Shown here piece by piece: positions 1 to 11,619 of a stretch of DNA of 64,000 nucleotides. Source of the stretch: Typhlomys cinereus. Taxonomy: Eukaryota > Chordata > Mammalia > Rodentia > Platacanthomyidae. The position numbers and the translations under genes are program-made. The stretch is from NCBI GenBank assembly GCA_023101885.1, contig JALPQD010000206.1, positions 1,013,107-1,077,106 of the forward strand, given 5' to 3'. How positions within the stretch are numbered: position 1 is the stretch's first letter; every line of letters begins with the position of its first letter. The notes beneath the pieces are model-generated. The model saw nothing but the letters and a program-made list of their open reading frames with translations. It did not search any database and was not told where the DNA came from.

Positions 1-450
1 GTGAGCTCACTTCAGCTATGTCAATTTCCTTAAGACCTGGATAAGATTTAGCTTGTCAACATTTCACCATGGAAGGGGAATGATATCATGTGGCCCCACA
101 CCTTCCTGAGAGACTAATGTGGGTTAATGCTGGATGGAGTGGAAGGGGAGCTAGTTTTCCCAGTGGTATTCTTACTGATAATATCACCCTTGCTTCAGTA
201 AGTGCCCAAACATGTGTCATTAGCAGTTACCCAAATGAAACTTGTGAGTCATACACACAAAAGAACATGTGAGAAGGAGAGATACTGGTGAGGAAGAAGA
301 TTTGTAGTGAGATAAAGAAAAGAATTAGCATCAGATAATAAGGGTTGAAAATGACACGAATTCGTTGTACAATGTATGAAAACCTAAAAGAATATAAATT
401 AAAAAGTGAAAAAATAAGGCAAAAAATAAAATATATATAAAATAAATAAA
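1..450 (+). mobile_element. Old L1 (Lx-like) 3' UTR fragment
   Basis: This stretch parallels 23865-24820: both carry a motif of the type 'aactcact..agctatgtc', then 'atttcaccatgg', then a segment about a GAGACTAnTGnGTTAATGCTGGA block, and end in an A-rich tail (about 400-450 here). The layout resembles the non-coding 3' end of older rodent L1s of the Lx type. No ORF2 sequence is visible and the 5' end lies outside the window. It could instead be another old retroelement tail; the shared pairing with 23865-24820 is seen, the family name is inferred. Confidence 0.45.
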
Positions 451-1179
451 ATTTTACATCTCTAAAAACTTTATCCTATGCTAAATAAAGACACTGTGTT
501 GTTTTTATATTGAGAAATGTGTTTCCTGTAAAGGGTACAAACTATAACAAAATAATTAAGCCAGAAATAATTTTACTTGTGAAAGAATGAATGGCTAGCA
601 GAGTGTTTGTTTTTTTTTTTTTTTTTGGTGAATGCTTTCACTTATGGATAAGCTGAAAATATCACAAGAAACAGAATGCAAGATCCTTCTTTGCTTTTTA
701 GTGCAATGTACTGCAAGAATTTTTCCATGATACTTTTGGAAACACTGAGCAAACTTTAAAAGGTTAGACACACAAATAGGATCAGAGATTGACATGTACA
801 TAATGAAGTGGAAAACCCACTCAACTGGAACCAAGAGTCAAAGGCTTCAGTTTCTTTGGGAGCCTCATTTGGCAAAGGATGCAACTGTGTGCACTGGTTT
901 CTGTGGATGACAAGGAAGCTAGAATGGGCATCTTGACTCTGTGTCCAGATGTTCTGACAAAGCACCATGAGGTAAGACCCAAGGTTCTAAATTTTTAATA
1001 AGGACTGTGGGCATCTGTGTTTCAGGAGAGTCTAGTGCCTTCCATTTAACATCAGTGGATTTGATTATCTTTTGCTTTTAGAAATGATCAAAGAAGAGTT
1101 TAAGAAGTGAATAGATTGTGGTGCATATAGAAGAGGTATTAATATTGTCAGCACTGCCTTTTGCTTCCAAGAAGCCCAG
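451..1179. other. No gene or repeat recognised
   Basis: AT-rich sequence with a T-run at 609-626. Short open frames here lack any coding character. Nothing recognised. Confidence 0.5.
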
Positions 1180-1553
1180 TGTGGCAGTTGCTACAGGTGC
1201 CAACTTGACAACTGAGGCTTAGCATGTTGACATAGTATGGAGAATTATGTAGTTAAGGCAAGCCTTTGTGCCTTTGAGCAAGTCTTATCTAATTGGTATA
1301 GGAAGATGTGCCCCACAGTGGGTGAGACTGTTCACTAAGTAGGTTGATCAAATGGAGAGAGAACAGGTCGGTTTTTGAAGACTAGCAAGCTAGATGCCAA
1401 GCTCCTTTCTCAGCTTTTCCTGTGGATATAGTGTGGCCTGTTCCCTTGGTACAGGACTTCTGTTCTCGTGAACCATGGCTGAGAACCGTGAGCATGACTA
1501 AACTCTTTCTTCCTCTCAGTTGTTGGGGTCTGATATTATTCACAGTTGTAACA
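1180..1553 (+). mobile_element. Diverged ERVL-type solo LTR
   Basis: It begins TGTGGCAG with a nearby 'gtgccaacttgacaactgaggct' type block and ends near GTTGTAACA. The start aligns by eye with the LTR at 23987-24398 (TGTCATAG..GTGTCATCTTGGCAGTTGAG), so it is read as an older ERVL-superfamily LTR in plus orientation. The 5-base flanks do not match, so the exact ends are uncertain. No internal region is attached. Confidence 0.5.
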
Positions 1554-3045
1554 TATAACACTGAGACACAAGAAAAAGTAGTTCTGCAGATATCTCAAGT
1601 TCTAAAGGTAATAGCAACACCCTCTGGGGTTTTTGGTCATTTCTACCAACCCGTGAGAGTCCTCTTCTCTTACATAGCTTCTAGTGTTTCTGTCTCTTCT
1701 ACACACTTTTTAACACCTCTCAAGAAACCAGTTTGGTTTGTGGCAGAGTTCACAGGAGAACATCAGCCCTCTGAATCTTTTCCAAAGATCTCAGTGCATC
1801 ATGTACTAGAAGCTGGTTGCAAATTATTCTAAAGTGACTTTCTTTTAAAGAGGCCTTTCCAGTTGTTGGGACTTTGTGCATTTTTACAGTAACTTATTCT
1901 GCCTACGTATCTGCCCAAGTGTTTGTAATATAGTTAGTTCACTTGCCATAATTCCCTAGAAAACTGAGACTATTGTGCTCAGCACAGTCCCTGACATATG
2001 ATATGTGTGTCAGAGAATGGGAAAAATCAGTCCCCTTCAGACATGTAGAATTTGAAGCAGGTAATATTCTGTATGTATCAGATCACCCCCTACTTGGTTA
2101 AGCTCAGTATTTCAGATGCTAATATATTGAAGTTTCTTTTCTTATTTAGGCTGCATTCATAGGGATTCATCTTTCTCTGGAACAGCGGGAGTGTATCATT
2201 TTGCTCTATTACATATACATCTTAAAGTATGATTTCCTTTTAAATTTACTTCATTCAGTTGGCCTGATTTCCATCAGGGACTGTAAGTTTTTTTTTTTTA
2301 TTTTGATCAGAATAACTGCCCTGGAAAGAAAAGGAATGAAATGTTCTAAGAAGATGGTCTTGCCAATTGACACTGTATTAAAATGCAAACACAATGCAAA
2401 CTTGGAAAAGCTGCCAAATAATCTGGATGGGTTTTTTCGAGTCCCAGAGAAAACCTCAAATCACTCATCATCTCTATAGCAGAGCCATCAGGAGTCTCTG
2501 TGCATACTGTTTGAAAGGAGGCTGCCTGCAGAACGAATCAGGGTATATTCCATCTCTGTGCTTGGCTACTCAGTAGGGCTCCCACTAGCATTTTCAAAAT
2601 AAACTAAGAGTGTGTATTATGCAAATTATCTCAGAACTATTTAAAATTGGTGGGAATCCGTGAACCCATTTTATGAATCTTATGCTGTCTCCGTAGACTT
2701 TTTCACACCTGCCAAGACCCACTCTGCTTGCTTTGTTGCTGTTGCTGGTTGCATACAGTCCATCAGTAGCTCACTTTCTTGTAGGAATTGGAAGATTCAT
2801 CTTTTAAGAATTTCCATAGATAAGGAAGATGAGCCAGTGACCAAAGCACTTGATTTTAACCAACATAAGCTTGGCATGATAATGTGCATCTATTTTCACA
2901 GATCTGCTCTGGAGAGATAGAAGGAGGAAATTGGAGAATCCCAGAAATTCATGGGTGGATTAACTAGCTTATCATATGCAATAGTGAATAATAGGTCCCT
3001 GTTTGCAAACAAGGTGGAAGATGAGGATCAAGACCCAAGAATTTC
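1554..3045. other. No gene or repeat recognised
   Basis: Unique-looking AT-rich DNA. The open frames at 2201-2920 are short and show no family resemblance. A short CTCAGCACAGTCCCTGACATA stretch near 1979 recalls an L2 3' end but is too small to call. Confidence 0.45.
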
Positions 3046-3168
3046 CCCTGATCTCCATACCTGCATAGACACACAAGCACGTACATGCACACACACATTC
3101 TATCTCACAGAGACATACACACAGAAATTGTACACACACGCGCACACACACACACACACACACACACT
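3046..3168. repeat. (CA)n-rich microsatellite
   Basis: Imperfect CA dinucleotide runs, purest at 3133-3168. The apparent small frames on both strands here are only repeat translations. Confidence 0.9.
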
Positions 3169-3634
3169 ATGTGCACAGATATTTTTAAAAGGAACATTCT
3201 CCTGCTCACCTGGTTTGCACTGTGTCATTCATCCCACTGTTGCTTCTCTCTAGTTTGTCCCTTCCTGGCTTTAATTGCCTCCATGCATTTGACTCCTCAT
3301 TCAAGACCATTGCCCCTCACAGCCATTCATGCTTGCAGTGCTCTCTCTTTCTCTTGAAATCAGAAGAGCATATTTCCTTGCATTTTTTTAGGTCTTTTGT
3401 TTCCTTAACATGTTTGAATTGTTCAGGGTCAACTGCAGGATCCTGCCCTTGTTTGGTAAGTTCTCAGCCACTGAACTCTGCCTACAGACTTTATTCAACA
3501 CTCTAGGTTTTCATTCCAATGTCAATCAATGAATCTGTATTCTGTTTCCATACTCCACTTTATTATTTTCCCTATACCTCTTATTATTCCTCTAACAAAT
3601 TAAAAAAGTTTAATCTGATTTCCATCTAATGTGT

Positions 3635-3760
3635 CTACCTGAACACATGCTCCATGAAAGAAATGGCTTCGTTTTTTTATCCTGTTCTCACTCACTTTGG
3701 CAGCAACGTGTGACACATAATGGGATTGGAACTCTCTTTGTTAGATGAGCAATGAGGAAA
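3635..3760 (+). mobile_element. Possible L2 3' end
   Basis: The order 'tgctccatgaaag', later 'gacacataatggg', then 'tgttagatgagcaatgag' follows the usual L2 3' end (CTCCATGAGGGCAGG ... GGCACATAGTAGG ... TTGTTGAATGAATGAA). Strongly diverged; read by eye only. Confidence 0.35.
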
Positions 3761-4820
3761 TAGCCCAACTGACTTTTGAAAGAGAACATGTCAAAGCTCC
3801 CAAGATTGTAAAGCATCATTTTGAATAAAGTTCTTGAGCTTCGCTGCCTGACTCTGGGAACTAGTTTCTGAGCCAGTGGTATTTCCAGATCAAGGTTTAT
3901 TTCTCAGAGGACTCCCACCACTGTACTCCTTAACTTTTCATATCCTTGACTTTAAAACAGGATTTTGTTCTCTGTAGGAAGGGAGAATTTGTACATGCCA
4001 AAAATGTATGTTTAAAACTGACATTGTAAGTACCTTCAATTTTATAGCCTCATGTTATATAGGTGAGTACAAGAGTCCTTTCTTTTAAAAAATCCTTTGC
4101 AGTATAGCTTTGAAGTCTAAAATAATTTCCATGCTAAATCCTCAAAAATGAGAAATTTAAATTGTTTCTAACTTTTTGCTCTTTTAAACTATTCTGAACT
4201 GTCCACTTGAGTTCAGAATCAGTAACTGCATCCAAAGCTACTTCTACTGGATAATACCTAAGATGCAAAACTGTCATCTCAAAATGTATTCCCACTCTCA
4301 AAGCTTTTGGAGAGCACTCCCATGTTCTTTTCCAGAAAGATTAGAGCAATTTACAAGCACTGGAAGAGGTTGTGGTGTCCATGAAAATACTAGAGATTGT
4401 TATTCTTTAAAACTTTTGACAGTTTGATAGGTAAAAATGTGTTAATTCCCAGTTCTTTTGCTATTACAAAGGCTAAAAAGTTTTATGGATTCTGACTATT
4501 ATATAAATATTTATTTCAGAAGCATTCATTCTTCTTTCTTCATCTCATTCTTACTTTATTTCAGAAAACTTTTAATATATAATATAATATTTAAGTCACA
4601 CACACACAAAGATTTTATTCTGCTTCTCACTTTCTTTCTGATACACAAATTCTGATAGATTTTCCCTCTTTATTTTATTGGCATCAAGGAAAGAAAGAAA
4701 ATTCTGCATTTCCTTAGCATTCGTTTACCTTCACTATTTGTAAGTTTATAAGTTTAATGGCACACTTATTTAAGAAATTCCAAAAATATTTTGGGGGTTT
4801 TTAAGATGCATCCAAAATTT
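3761..4820. other. No gene or repeat recognised
   Basis: AT-rich unique-looking DNA without a convincing coding frame or repeat. Confidence 0.45.
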
Positions 4821-4821
4821 G

Positions 4822-4956
4822 TTCTAGCAAATATGTCTGCTTGCAAACCTTGTTACCTGAGTTTAAGTCCCAGATGATAATAGTGGAAGAAGAGAACCAA
4901 CTTGCTAAAGCTCCACCTTTGACTTCTACCCCCATGTGTCATGGCATGCATGTAAT

Positions 4957-4989
<33 letters not shown>

Positions 4990-5040
4990 TTCTCTCTCTC
5001 TCCCTCTCTCTTTCATAAAGTAAAGTAAATAAAATAGTTC
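4822..5040 (+). mobile_element. B2-superfamily SINE with (CT)n tail
   Basis: A degenerate tRNA-like B box (GAGTTTAAGTCCC) is followed by a body with AGTGGAAGAAGAGAACCAACT and ATGTGTCATGGCATGCATG, as in rodent B2/B3 elements. The 3' part has become a (CT)n tract at 4959-5013 followed by an A-rich end. Confidence 0.55.
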
Positions 5041-5502
5041 TAAAAGTCTTTCACAAAGTAATCTGGAAACTCTTTTACTATGCAATTCACCAGTTGTTCT
5101 ATAATTACTAGTTATTAGTTATCAGTTTCTACAGATCTCGTACTACCTTTATTGTATTTTAAATTATTTTTAAATACATGTGTCTATCACTTCACTTCCT
5201 ACTCATTCCATTGTTGTCCTTCCCTACACCATTACAGTGTCAACTATTGCTGCCTTATATAGATATCACAGGAAAAATTTTCTGTGTTATATGATGATGG
5301 CAAGTTTTGGTACTAGCTTAAGATATCACCTGCCCACTTATGCCATAGCTGCAGTGGTTATACATTTGAACCCAGACAAACATTCTCTATTTGGCTCTTC
5401 TTGAGCAGGGTACCCTTGAAGCTCTACCTCTGCAAGTTCTTTTTAAAGAAAACTATTTCAACTTCTTTTGAAATTTTATGCCTGAGACTTTCACTGGAAA
5501 GG

Positions 5503-5775
5503 TGTGTGTGTGTATGTGTGTGTGTGTGTGTGTGTGTTTGTGTGTCTATGTCTATATGTCTGTGTGTGTGTGTGTCTGTCTGCATGTAGCTGAATGTACA
5601 TGTGTGTACTAATATGTGTATCAAAGGGCATTTGAGTGTGTGTGCTTGGTGGAAGTCCAATTACAAGATTGGGAGTCATCCTGGATTACTTCCAATGTAC
5701 TGCTTTGCTTTTGGTTTTCTAAGCTCTGTCATCCAGGGGTTACAGGCTGCTATCGTAACCACATGGCATTTTGGG
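5503..5775 (-). mobile_element. B2-superfamily (DIP-like?) SINE, 3' part
   Basis: The (GT)n tract at 5503-5585 is the 3' tail of a minus-strand SINE, followed by the element's body (TCATCCTGGATTACTTC, GCTTTGCTTTTGGTTTTC, TACAGGCTGCT) and a GGCATTTT motif. The 5' (tRNA-like) part resumes at about 6346 after an inserted RPS6 pseudogene. The same family is seen at 19870, 26935, 32272, 38795, 40000, 52100 and, in plus orientation, at 57750. Confidence 0.7.
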
Positions 5776-5783
5776 GGAGAGAT

Positions 5784-6345
5784 TCAAGGACTGATCATCT
5801 ATTTGTTACTTTTAAAAATTCTTATTTTTTTATTAGACTCAGATTTAGAAGTAGAAGCTCTCAGTGAGGAGAGTCTATGTCTCTTGGCAATCTGTTCCTG
5901 GCATTTTTCTTTGGCTTCCTTCATTCTCTTGGCCAAAAGTTTAGCATATTCTGAAGTCTCTTCCTTGTTCTCTTTCGGTGTCTTGACCCATGGCAGAATG
6001 TGGCTGCTGTTGAGTAAAGGGCATTTCTGCTATAGACCAAAGAGAACTGGAGAGAAAAAGCACAAGTCTGTCCAAGGCTACATTGTGGATGCCAATGTGA
6101 GTGTTCTAAACTTGGTTATTGTAAAAAAAAAATAGGTATTTCTATGCCTTGCCAGCTGGGACCCAAGAGGGTCAGCAGAATCTGTAAACTTTTCAATCTC
6201 TCTAAAGAAGGTGATGTTCACCAGTATGTTAGAAAGCCCTTAAATAAAGAACGTTAGAAGCCTAGGACTAAAGCACCCAAGATTCAGCATCTTGTAACTT
6301 CACGTGTCCTGCAACACAAGTGCCACTGTATTGCTCAAAAAAAAG
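5784..6345 (-). pseudogene. Rps6-ps: Processed RPS6 pseudogene, twin-primed
   Basis: This is a retrocopy of ribosomal protein S6 mRNA in two opposed halves. On the minus strand, 5974 down to 5784 encodes the S6 C-terminus ([15 protein letters not shown], then [17 protein letters not shown]) and continues into a short S6-like 3' UTR containing AGTAACAAATA. On the plus strand, 5975-6345 encodes the preceding part of S6, from GVLTHGR through [19 protein letters not shown] and [11 protein letters not shown] to HLVTSRVLQHK and IAL. The outer end of the inverted half (IALKK) and the inner start of the sense half (KNKEE) are adjacent in S6, which is the geometry expected of L1 twin priming. Codons between VIVKK and LGPKR are deleted, there are in-frame stops and many substitutions, so no protein is made. 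It sits inside a SINE (5503-5775 and 6346-6450). A clear poly(A) tail is no longer visible; a weak GGCATTTT/GTCATTTT pair may be the target duplication. Confidence 0.9.
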
Positions 6346-6450
6346 TAGCACATCTGTCATTTTTTATGTGGGATCTGGGGATTGAAACTCAGGTCCCTTT
6401 GCTTGTGAGTAAAGATTAATCACTGAACTATTTCCCCATCCTGGGAAAGT
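6346..6450 (-). mobile_element. 5' (tRNA-like) part of the interrupted SINE
   Basis: TTATGTGGGATCTGGGGATTGAAACTCAGG carries the reverse complement of a pol III B box, and the later 'cactgaactatttccccatcc' is the reverse of the SINE head. It continues the element broken at 5775 by the RPS6 retrocopy. Confidence 0.7.
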
Positions 6451-7080
6451 TTTTTGTGTTAGTTAATTTGTTTGTTTGTGCTGAAGCTACTTCTATTATT
6501 CCAGTACATAATACATGGATTTTTTAAATTGCATTAATCTCTTTAACAAGCTCAGCTGCTCATCACCACCTGCCTAGTCTACAACCAACACTCCTTTCTT
6601 TGCCAAACTGTGCATGTTTATATGTTTCTGATCACCTTTTGTTCTGAATTTCTACTATAAACCTAGCCATAAGCAGCAAATTATAACCACACCACAGTCT
6701 GAATGCAATTTACTACCTTGGATGTTCCTCCACAAAATAAATTATCCTGTCACTTTTGAGATCAGTTTTGTTCAAATTTTCAGAAAATGGGCATAATAAA
6801 GCCAGATTCTTTGACGAAACATAATAGTCTTTATCTCAGTTCCCCATGAGTGCTCCTTCTCATCTGAAATCTCACAAGCAGTCTTTTTGGTTGTCATTTC
6901 TACTGGATTTCCTAGCTTCCAATCCTGATTCATCAAAATCTTCCACATTCTTCCCACGAATGAATTTCAAAGGCCTAGCAATCACATGATTGGATTTATC
7001 ACAGTATTGACCTTATTCCTTGACACCAGTTTTATCAGTTACTTTATTTGTTGGACAAAATGCATGATAGAAGTAACTTA
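6451..7080. other. No gene or repeat recognised
   Basis: AT-rich unique-looking DNA; nothing recognised. Confidence 0.45.
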
Positions 7081-8260
7081 AGGGAACTATTTAACTCTGC
7101 TCACTATAATGGGGGGGAGAGGTCGTGTTTGCGGATTTCTCCTGAAACACATGGGAACACATAGGTGTTCACATCACACAGAAAACTGGACCAAAAGAGA
7201 ATGGACCAGAAGCCAGGCTGAGAAAGAACTCTCTATGTGAGCCCCCTACCTGCTGAAAGTTTCATGACTTCCAAAAGCATCACTAGCAACTCCAACAAAA
7301 TTTTGAAGCATAAACTTTCGGGATACATTTCACCTTTTCCCCGCCCGGCCATCTGGGGTACGCACTCCAGCGAGGAGACGCTGTATCCTAAGTAAACTCC
7401 TCCTGCTCACCCCCAAACTCCAAGTAACCCACTCATCCCAGCTCCGCCCATCAGCCAGTTGGAGCAAGGCGCTGCTCCAGGCCAGAGAGGACTCCTGGGC
7501 CCCATCCCAGGTCCCCAGGTTAATTGTGCCCGCCTCCAGCACCTCTGCCCTTTTCGCCCTGGACGCACCCACTCCAGTGAGGACACACTGCGCTTCAGTC
7601 TAGGGAGGACACATTGCTCATCAGAATTCAACAGAGTCCAAAGAATACCCAAGCAAAGCTCTAGGGGACAAAGGCCACACATCTGAAATCCTCTAAATTC
7701 ATCCTATCACATGGGAGAGATTCTCCACATCCAGCCCAAAGATAAGTAAACCCCCTTTTTACCATCCTGTTCCTTTCAGTTATTAGTTACTGTAGAGTAA
7801 CTTTTCCATATAGCCACCCACAAAATACATACAACATCAGGGACTGTACCCTCACATTATCACCAAGGTACTAAATCATAAAATGCACTACCATACTAAC
7901 ATTCACCCCCTGTCCACCCCCTGTACTAACTGTCTAATAGCCTCATTTAGGAAATAACAATAACAACAAGTGTAACCAACACCAAGGTAAACACTAGTAA
8001 TAACTCCCTGAAAGTAGTGAATCCAACTAATTCAGTTCAGTCAAAAACATGCAGAAATTGAAAGAAGGTCTTAAGAGATAAAATGACAATGCCCAAGTCA
8101 AAGTGCAAATCCATGAGAAACAAAACCCAAGAAAACAAATCTCCCACCAAAACAATTAACCCCATAATGATAGACTCCAACCGGAACAAATCCACAGATT
8201 CATTTCACATTCAAGCTAACAAAATCACATCACCTACTTTAAAATCCTTATTGAAAGCTC
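7081..8260 (+). mobile_element. Probable L1 5' UTR monomers plus start of ORF1
   Basis: A GC-rich block unlike its surroundings holds two related units about 205 bases apart: CGCACTCCAGCGAGGAGACGC at about 7359 and CGCACCCACTCCAGTGAGGACAC at about 7564, each preceded by CCTTTTC-CC. It then becomes A-rich and at 8083 opens a frame starting MTMPKSKCKSMRNKTQENKS, a lysine/serine/asparagine-rich leader like L1 ORF1 N-termini. The frame runs only to 8280. Tandem promoter monomers followed by an ORF1 start are typical of rodent L1 5' ends. I see no coiled coil, RRM or ORF2 after it, so it would be a 5' piece without its 3' end. An LTR or other repeat cannot be excluded. Confidence 0.4.
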
Positions 8261-9059
8261 ATTACTTTTGTGGTCGGTGATTCCTCATGACCAGTCTCTT
8301 GCTTAAACTGACCTTAGTATTTCCTGCATGAAAGAAATAAGAAATTGTTCCTGTGACTACATGTATAAGAGGAATCCATGTAAGAGTAATGGCTATTTCA
8401 CCAGGGAATTAATCCAGGAGCTTTAAAGATTTCTAGCAGCAAATATTCATGTATTATCTTCAATGATCCTGTCATGGTACACAAATCCAGAAAGGAATAA
8501 ATAGCCTAGTTCAGCATCAGTTAGTGTCCTTCTCAAATATTTCAGTTTCAAATGGGGTTATTCCAGATAGTCAGCTTCCTTCAAGCTTTCATGCCTTCAG
8601 AACAGAGCCAAAGGCTGTCAGCATGACTTATGGAGTTGGCAACTACATCACATTCCTTTTCAACCCCAAGGAGAAGTGCATACAATTGCCTGAGGTCAGT
8701 TTCTAGAAAGAGCCATGACCAACAGTCGCTTTCTCCAAGTGTGTCAAATCAAACCATAGCTTCCAATCCCCTGGGAGAAGAGAGCATGCCACTCAAACAC
8801 TTTGGAGTCTAAAATCTACACAGTGAAATCTGTGCTTCAACAACCACCCCAGGCAGCCCTTGATCTTGAAGCCAAACATACATGGTGGCTTTCCTGAGAA
8901 AGGCTTCTATTTTCCAGCGCTGAAGAAAAAGAAATACTACCAAGGTACGAGTGACTTTGAGCAACTTGCACCTGTCTGTCAGTTCCACCCTAGAGTTTGG
9001 CTTTCATTATTTCTATTTCTTCCTTTATACTTCAGCTTTCAAGAAGTCCATATGAACTG
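8261..9059. other. No gene or repeat recognised
   Basis: Overlapping frames at 8524-9060 have no recognisable family. Unique-looking DNA of ordinary composition. Confidence 0.45.
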
Positions 9060-9640
9060 AAGGGACTGGACTAAGAAAATAATGAAGAAATCAAAATTTG
9101 TTTTGGGCCACAGATTCCATTGTTTTTATTGTCTCTGAGGTAATGAACAGAAATGCAAATACTGGTTCTTATAACTAAATTTAGCCAGGATAAGAACAGC
9201 GGCAGCTTGTGTCAGAAAAGATACGCGGTTGTGTCAAGGTGATGTGGCCATTTCATCTTGTCTTCAGGCGAAAGTGTTACCTTTCTTGGCAAGCTGGTTC
9301 ATCTCCATTTCTGTGGTGAAGTTCTCAGAACTGATGCTAACACCAGATTCCTCAAAAAAGAGGCCTCGTGGGCTCCGTAACGGGAGCAGTCAGCGTCATA
9401 GGAGGCGTACGTGGATTTCCTCAATGAAGAGAGTCTAATTTTATTCAGGGTAGAGATTAAATTTCTCTGACATGTAAAAGGAAAAAGTGCTGCACAAATT
9501 TTACAAATCAGTCATGAGAGAAAATTTTGCTTAGAGTGTAACAAAGAGAACTTTCAGCAAGGCGGCGACCAGGAAGAAGTGCCCTGGAGATTTCTGCTGG
9601 AGTTGAGCACAATGTCTCCTTCATCTGTCATTTTAATTCA
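9060..9640 (-). other. CpG-bearing block, possible unidentified processed pseudogene
   Basis: This segment keeps unusually many CpGs for the window (for example around 9219, 9268, 9367-9411 and 9564). Read on the minus strand it has an AATAAA (around 9139-9144) near its low-coordinate end, and short broken frames such as STYASYDADCSRYG near 9390. That would fit a fairly young retrocopy of a cellular mRNA, but I do not recognise the parent and see no clear poly(A) or flanking duplication. Confidence 0.25.
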
Positions 9641-9699
9641 GTTTCTCGCCATCTTTTCCTCTTGTCAGCATTCATAAGAATATAGCATGTGTTAGCTAC

Positions 9700-9845
9700 A
9701 TTTAGTCTTTGCTATGACAAAATGCCTGACAAAAGCAACTCGAGGAAGAAAAGGTTTGTTCTGGTTCAGTCTGAGAAAATGTGAGGCAGCTAATCACAGT
9801 GTTTTTACCTGACAGAGAGAGAGCAAGAGCGAGAGCGAGAGCGAG

Positions 9846-9903
<58 letters not shown>

Positions 9904-10135
9904 CGAGAGAGAGAGAGAGAGAGGCTTTGTTCCATTATTCCAATTGCTTTCTCCTATTTATTTAATCCAGGACCCCACTCTATTGGCTGATGTTGTCTAC
10001 ATTTAGGGTGACAATCAGTCTTGCCTGTTCAGTTAATCCTGTCTGGAAACAGCTTTGCTGACATGCCCAGAACTGTGTTTTCACGGTGAATCCAAATCCA
10101 GCCAAGCTGACAGTGACTCTTAACCACAATAATGC
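9700..10135 (-). mobile_element. Rodent ERVL-type LTR with internal (GA)n expansion
   Basis: The sequence 'ttgctatgacaaaatgcctgacaaaagcaactcgaggaagaaaaggtttgtt', here interrupted only by small changes, together with a 'taatccaggaccccactctattgg' block and CTGACAGTGACT near the far end, is the common rodent mid-repetitive LTR-like element read backwards. A purine tract at 9814-9922 lies inside it. Confidence 0.5.
9814..9922. repeat. (GAGAGC)n/(GA)n purine microsatellite
   Basis: About 110 bases of GA repeats with GAGC variants at the left and right ends. Small arginine/glutamate and leucine/serine frames here are repeat artefacts. Confidence 0.9.
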
Positions 10136-10369
10136 AAATCAATATTTTGACAAGTAAAGGCATTTAATATTTCTTTTTAAATATTTGGCAACTGCAATAG
10201 TTTTTATGCTCCACATTGCTAGGTGTTGTTCATCATATATTTTCAATTTTATTAAATCTAAAAAGCAACAAGTGTTCACTTTTGTTAGTTCTTTTATCAC
10301 TTTTCAATGTGGATTTTTAGACTTATTAACTTTCTGTGCATTTAGCCATGAAATCTAGTCAGCACAATT

Positions 10370-10370
10370 T

Positions 10371-10422
<52 letters not shown>

Positions 10423-11619
10423 TTTCCACTCCTACAAACTTAACAGGTACATTGGTCCCCTCCCTCCCTCCAGTCCCCCATCCACCCTCCTTCCCCATCC
10501 CCTAATGCCTCCCCCTTCCCTCCCTGGAGCATCCTTTAATGTGCATGCCAAACTCTCCTCTGGGTCCTCCTCTCCGATGAGGTGCAAGGACCCAGTGGCA
10601 TTTCCCAGAACCCTTTCCTGTGTTCCCCTTAAGCATAGGAACACTACTGTGGCTGCCAATCCCTTGCCACCAAGGATCCTAGTGCCTTTAGCAAATGTTA
10701 GACTTTGTGAGGTCAATAGTGTGTTGGACATTGCACAGGGCATGCAAAGTCCAGTTATGATTGCTTCGGCCCTAACTTGTGAGGAGAATCTTGCATATCA
10801 TTACTCCTCCCATCCTTGTGCTCTTACAATCTTACCACCCATCTTCCGCAAATTTCCCTGAGCTTCAGGATGGGGAGAGATTAGGCTGGCCTAGTTCTGG
10901 GTGATTGATATAGAGTCCTCTGATGTTCTGGTTTGTGGTTTGTTGATTTTTTTTTTCAGTTTTGCTGCTCCTGCAATGCCCTTCACTCTATCCTGATGGG
11001 TATTGGATGTCACCCCCTGGCCAGAGATTTAAAAGCTGTTAAACTAGAGTCTTGTTATAAGAGTATATTCAAAGGTAGATGTAATAAAAATAGGAAACCA
11101 CGGTGAGGAAGGGGTCAATCACCCATTTGCAAAATGGTTACTTATTATCTGCCAGACTATATGCCCTCCCCTTCTGGTAAGATCATACCCCATCAGTTGT
11201 AAATGATCAGGAAGGATAGTCTGTGAACTTAACCAGATGTCTCATTACTTGCTTGCAGTCCTTGATGGTGGCTTATTTTCTCTGCTGTAACATGGTCCCC
11301 TCTCTCCTTGTTTCTAGTGTGGCCCTCCTTCCCCATCCCTCTTGTTCATAATCTTTGCAATTACTGTAGGTATTACAGAGAATTATCCTTAAGTGTCTCT
11401 AAGTGGGTTTGGTATCAGGATCCACCTATTAAGGAGTACATACAGCACTTAATTTTCTGTGTCTGGGATACTTCACTCAATATGATTGTTTCTGATTCCA
11501 TCCATTTCCCAGAAAATTCCAGTAATTCATCATTTTTTATGGCTGAGTAGTACTCCTTTGTACAGATGTACCACATTTTCCTTATCCACTCATCAACTGT
11601 TGGACATTTGGGTTGATTC
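10370..11619 (-). mobile_element. 5'-truncated L1 with (TTTA)n tail
   Basis: Minus-strand L1: its tail is a (TTTA)n array at 10370-10421, followed by the G-rich 3' UTR (read as C-rich on plus) and the ORF2 C-terminus up to about 11633 (QPKCPTVDEWIRKMWYI, EYYSAIKNDELLEF). The flanks CTAGTCAGCACAATT at about 10355 and CTAGTCATGCACAATT at about 11620 form a target-site duplication with one indel, so the insertion is about 1.25 kb and relatively recent. Confidence 0.9.

Noticed and set aside
2951..3357. Frames over the CA repeat
   Set aside because: His/Thr-rich translations of a microsatellite on both strands.
7330..7686. CpG-island promoter of a cellular gene
   Set aside because: The GC-rich block is a two-unit repeat leading into an ORF1-like leader; no exon or splice donor follows that I can support.
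9702..9990. Arg/Glu- and Leu/Ser-rich frames over the GA tract
   Set aside because: Pure repeat artefact; the same holds for 31991-32342, 5401-5679, 18957-19323 and 39235-39519.
10432..10861. Overlapping frames of 100-118 codons on both strands
   Set aside because: They lie in the L1 3' UTR, recur at every L1 tail (25.4, 42.8, 52.3, 62.8 kb) and have no protein family. The C/G-rich tract simply has few stops.
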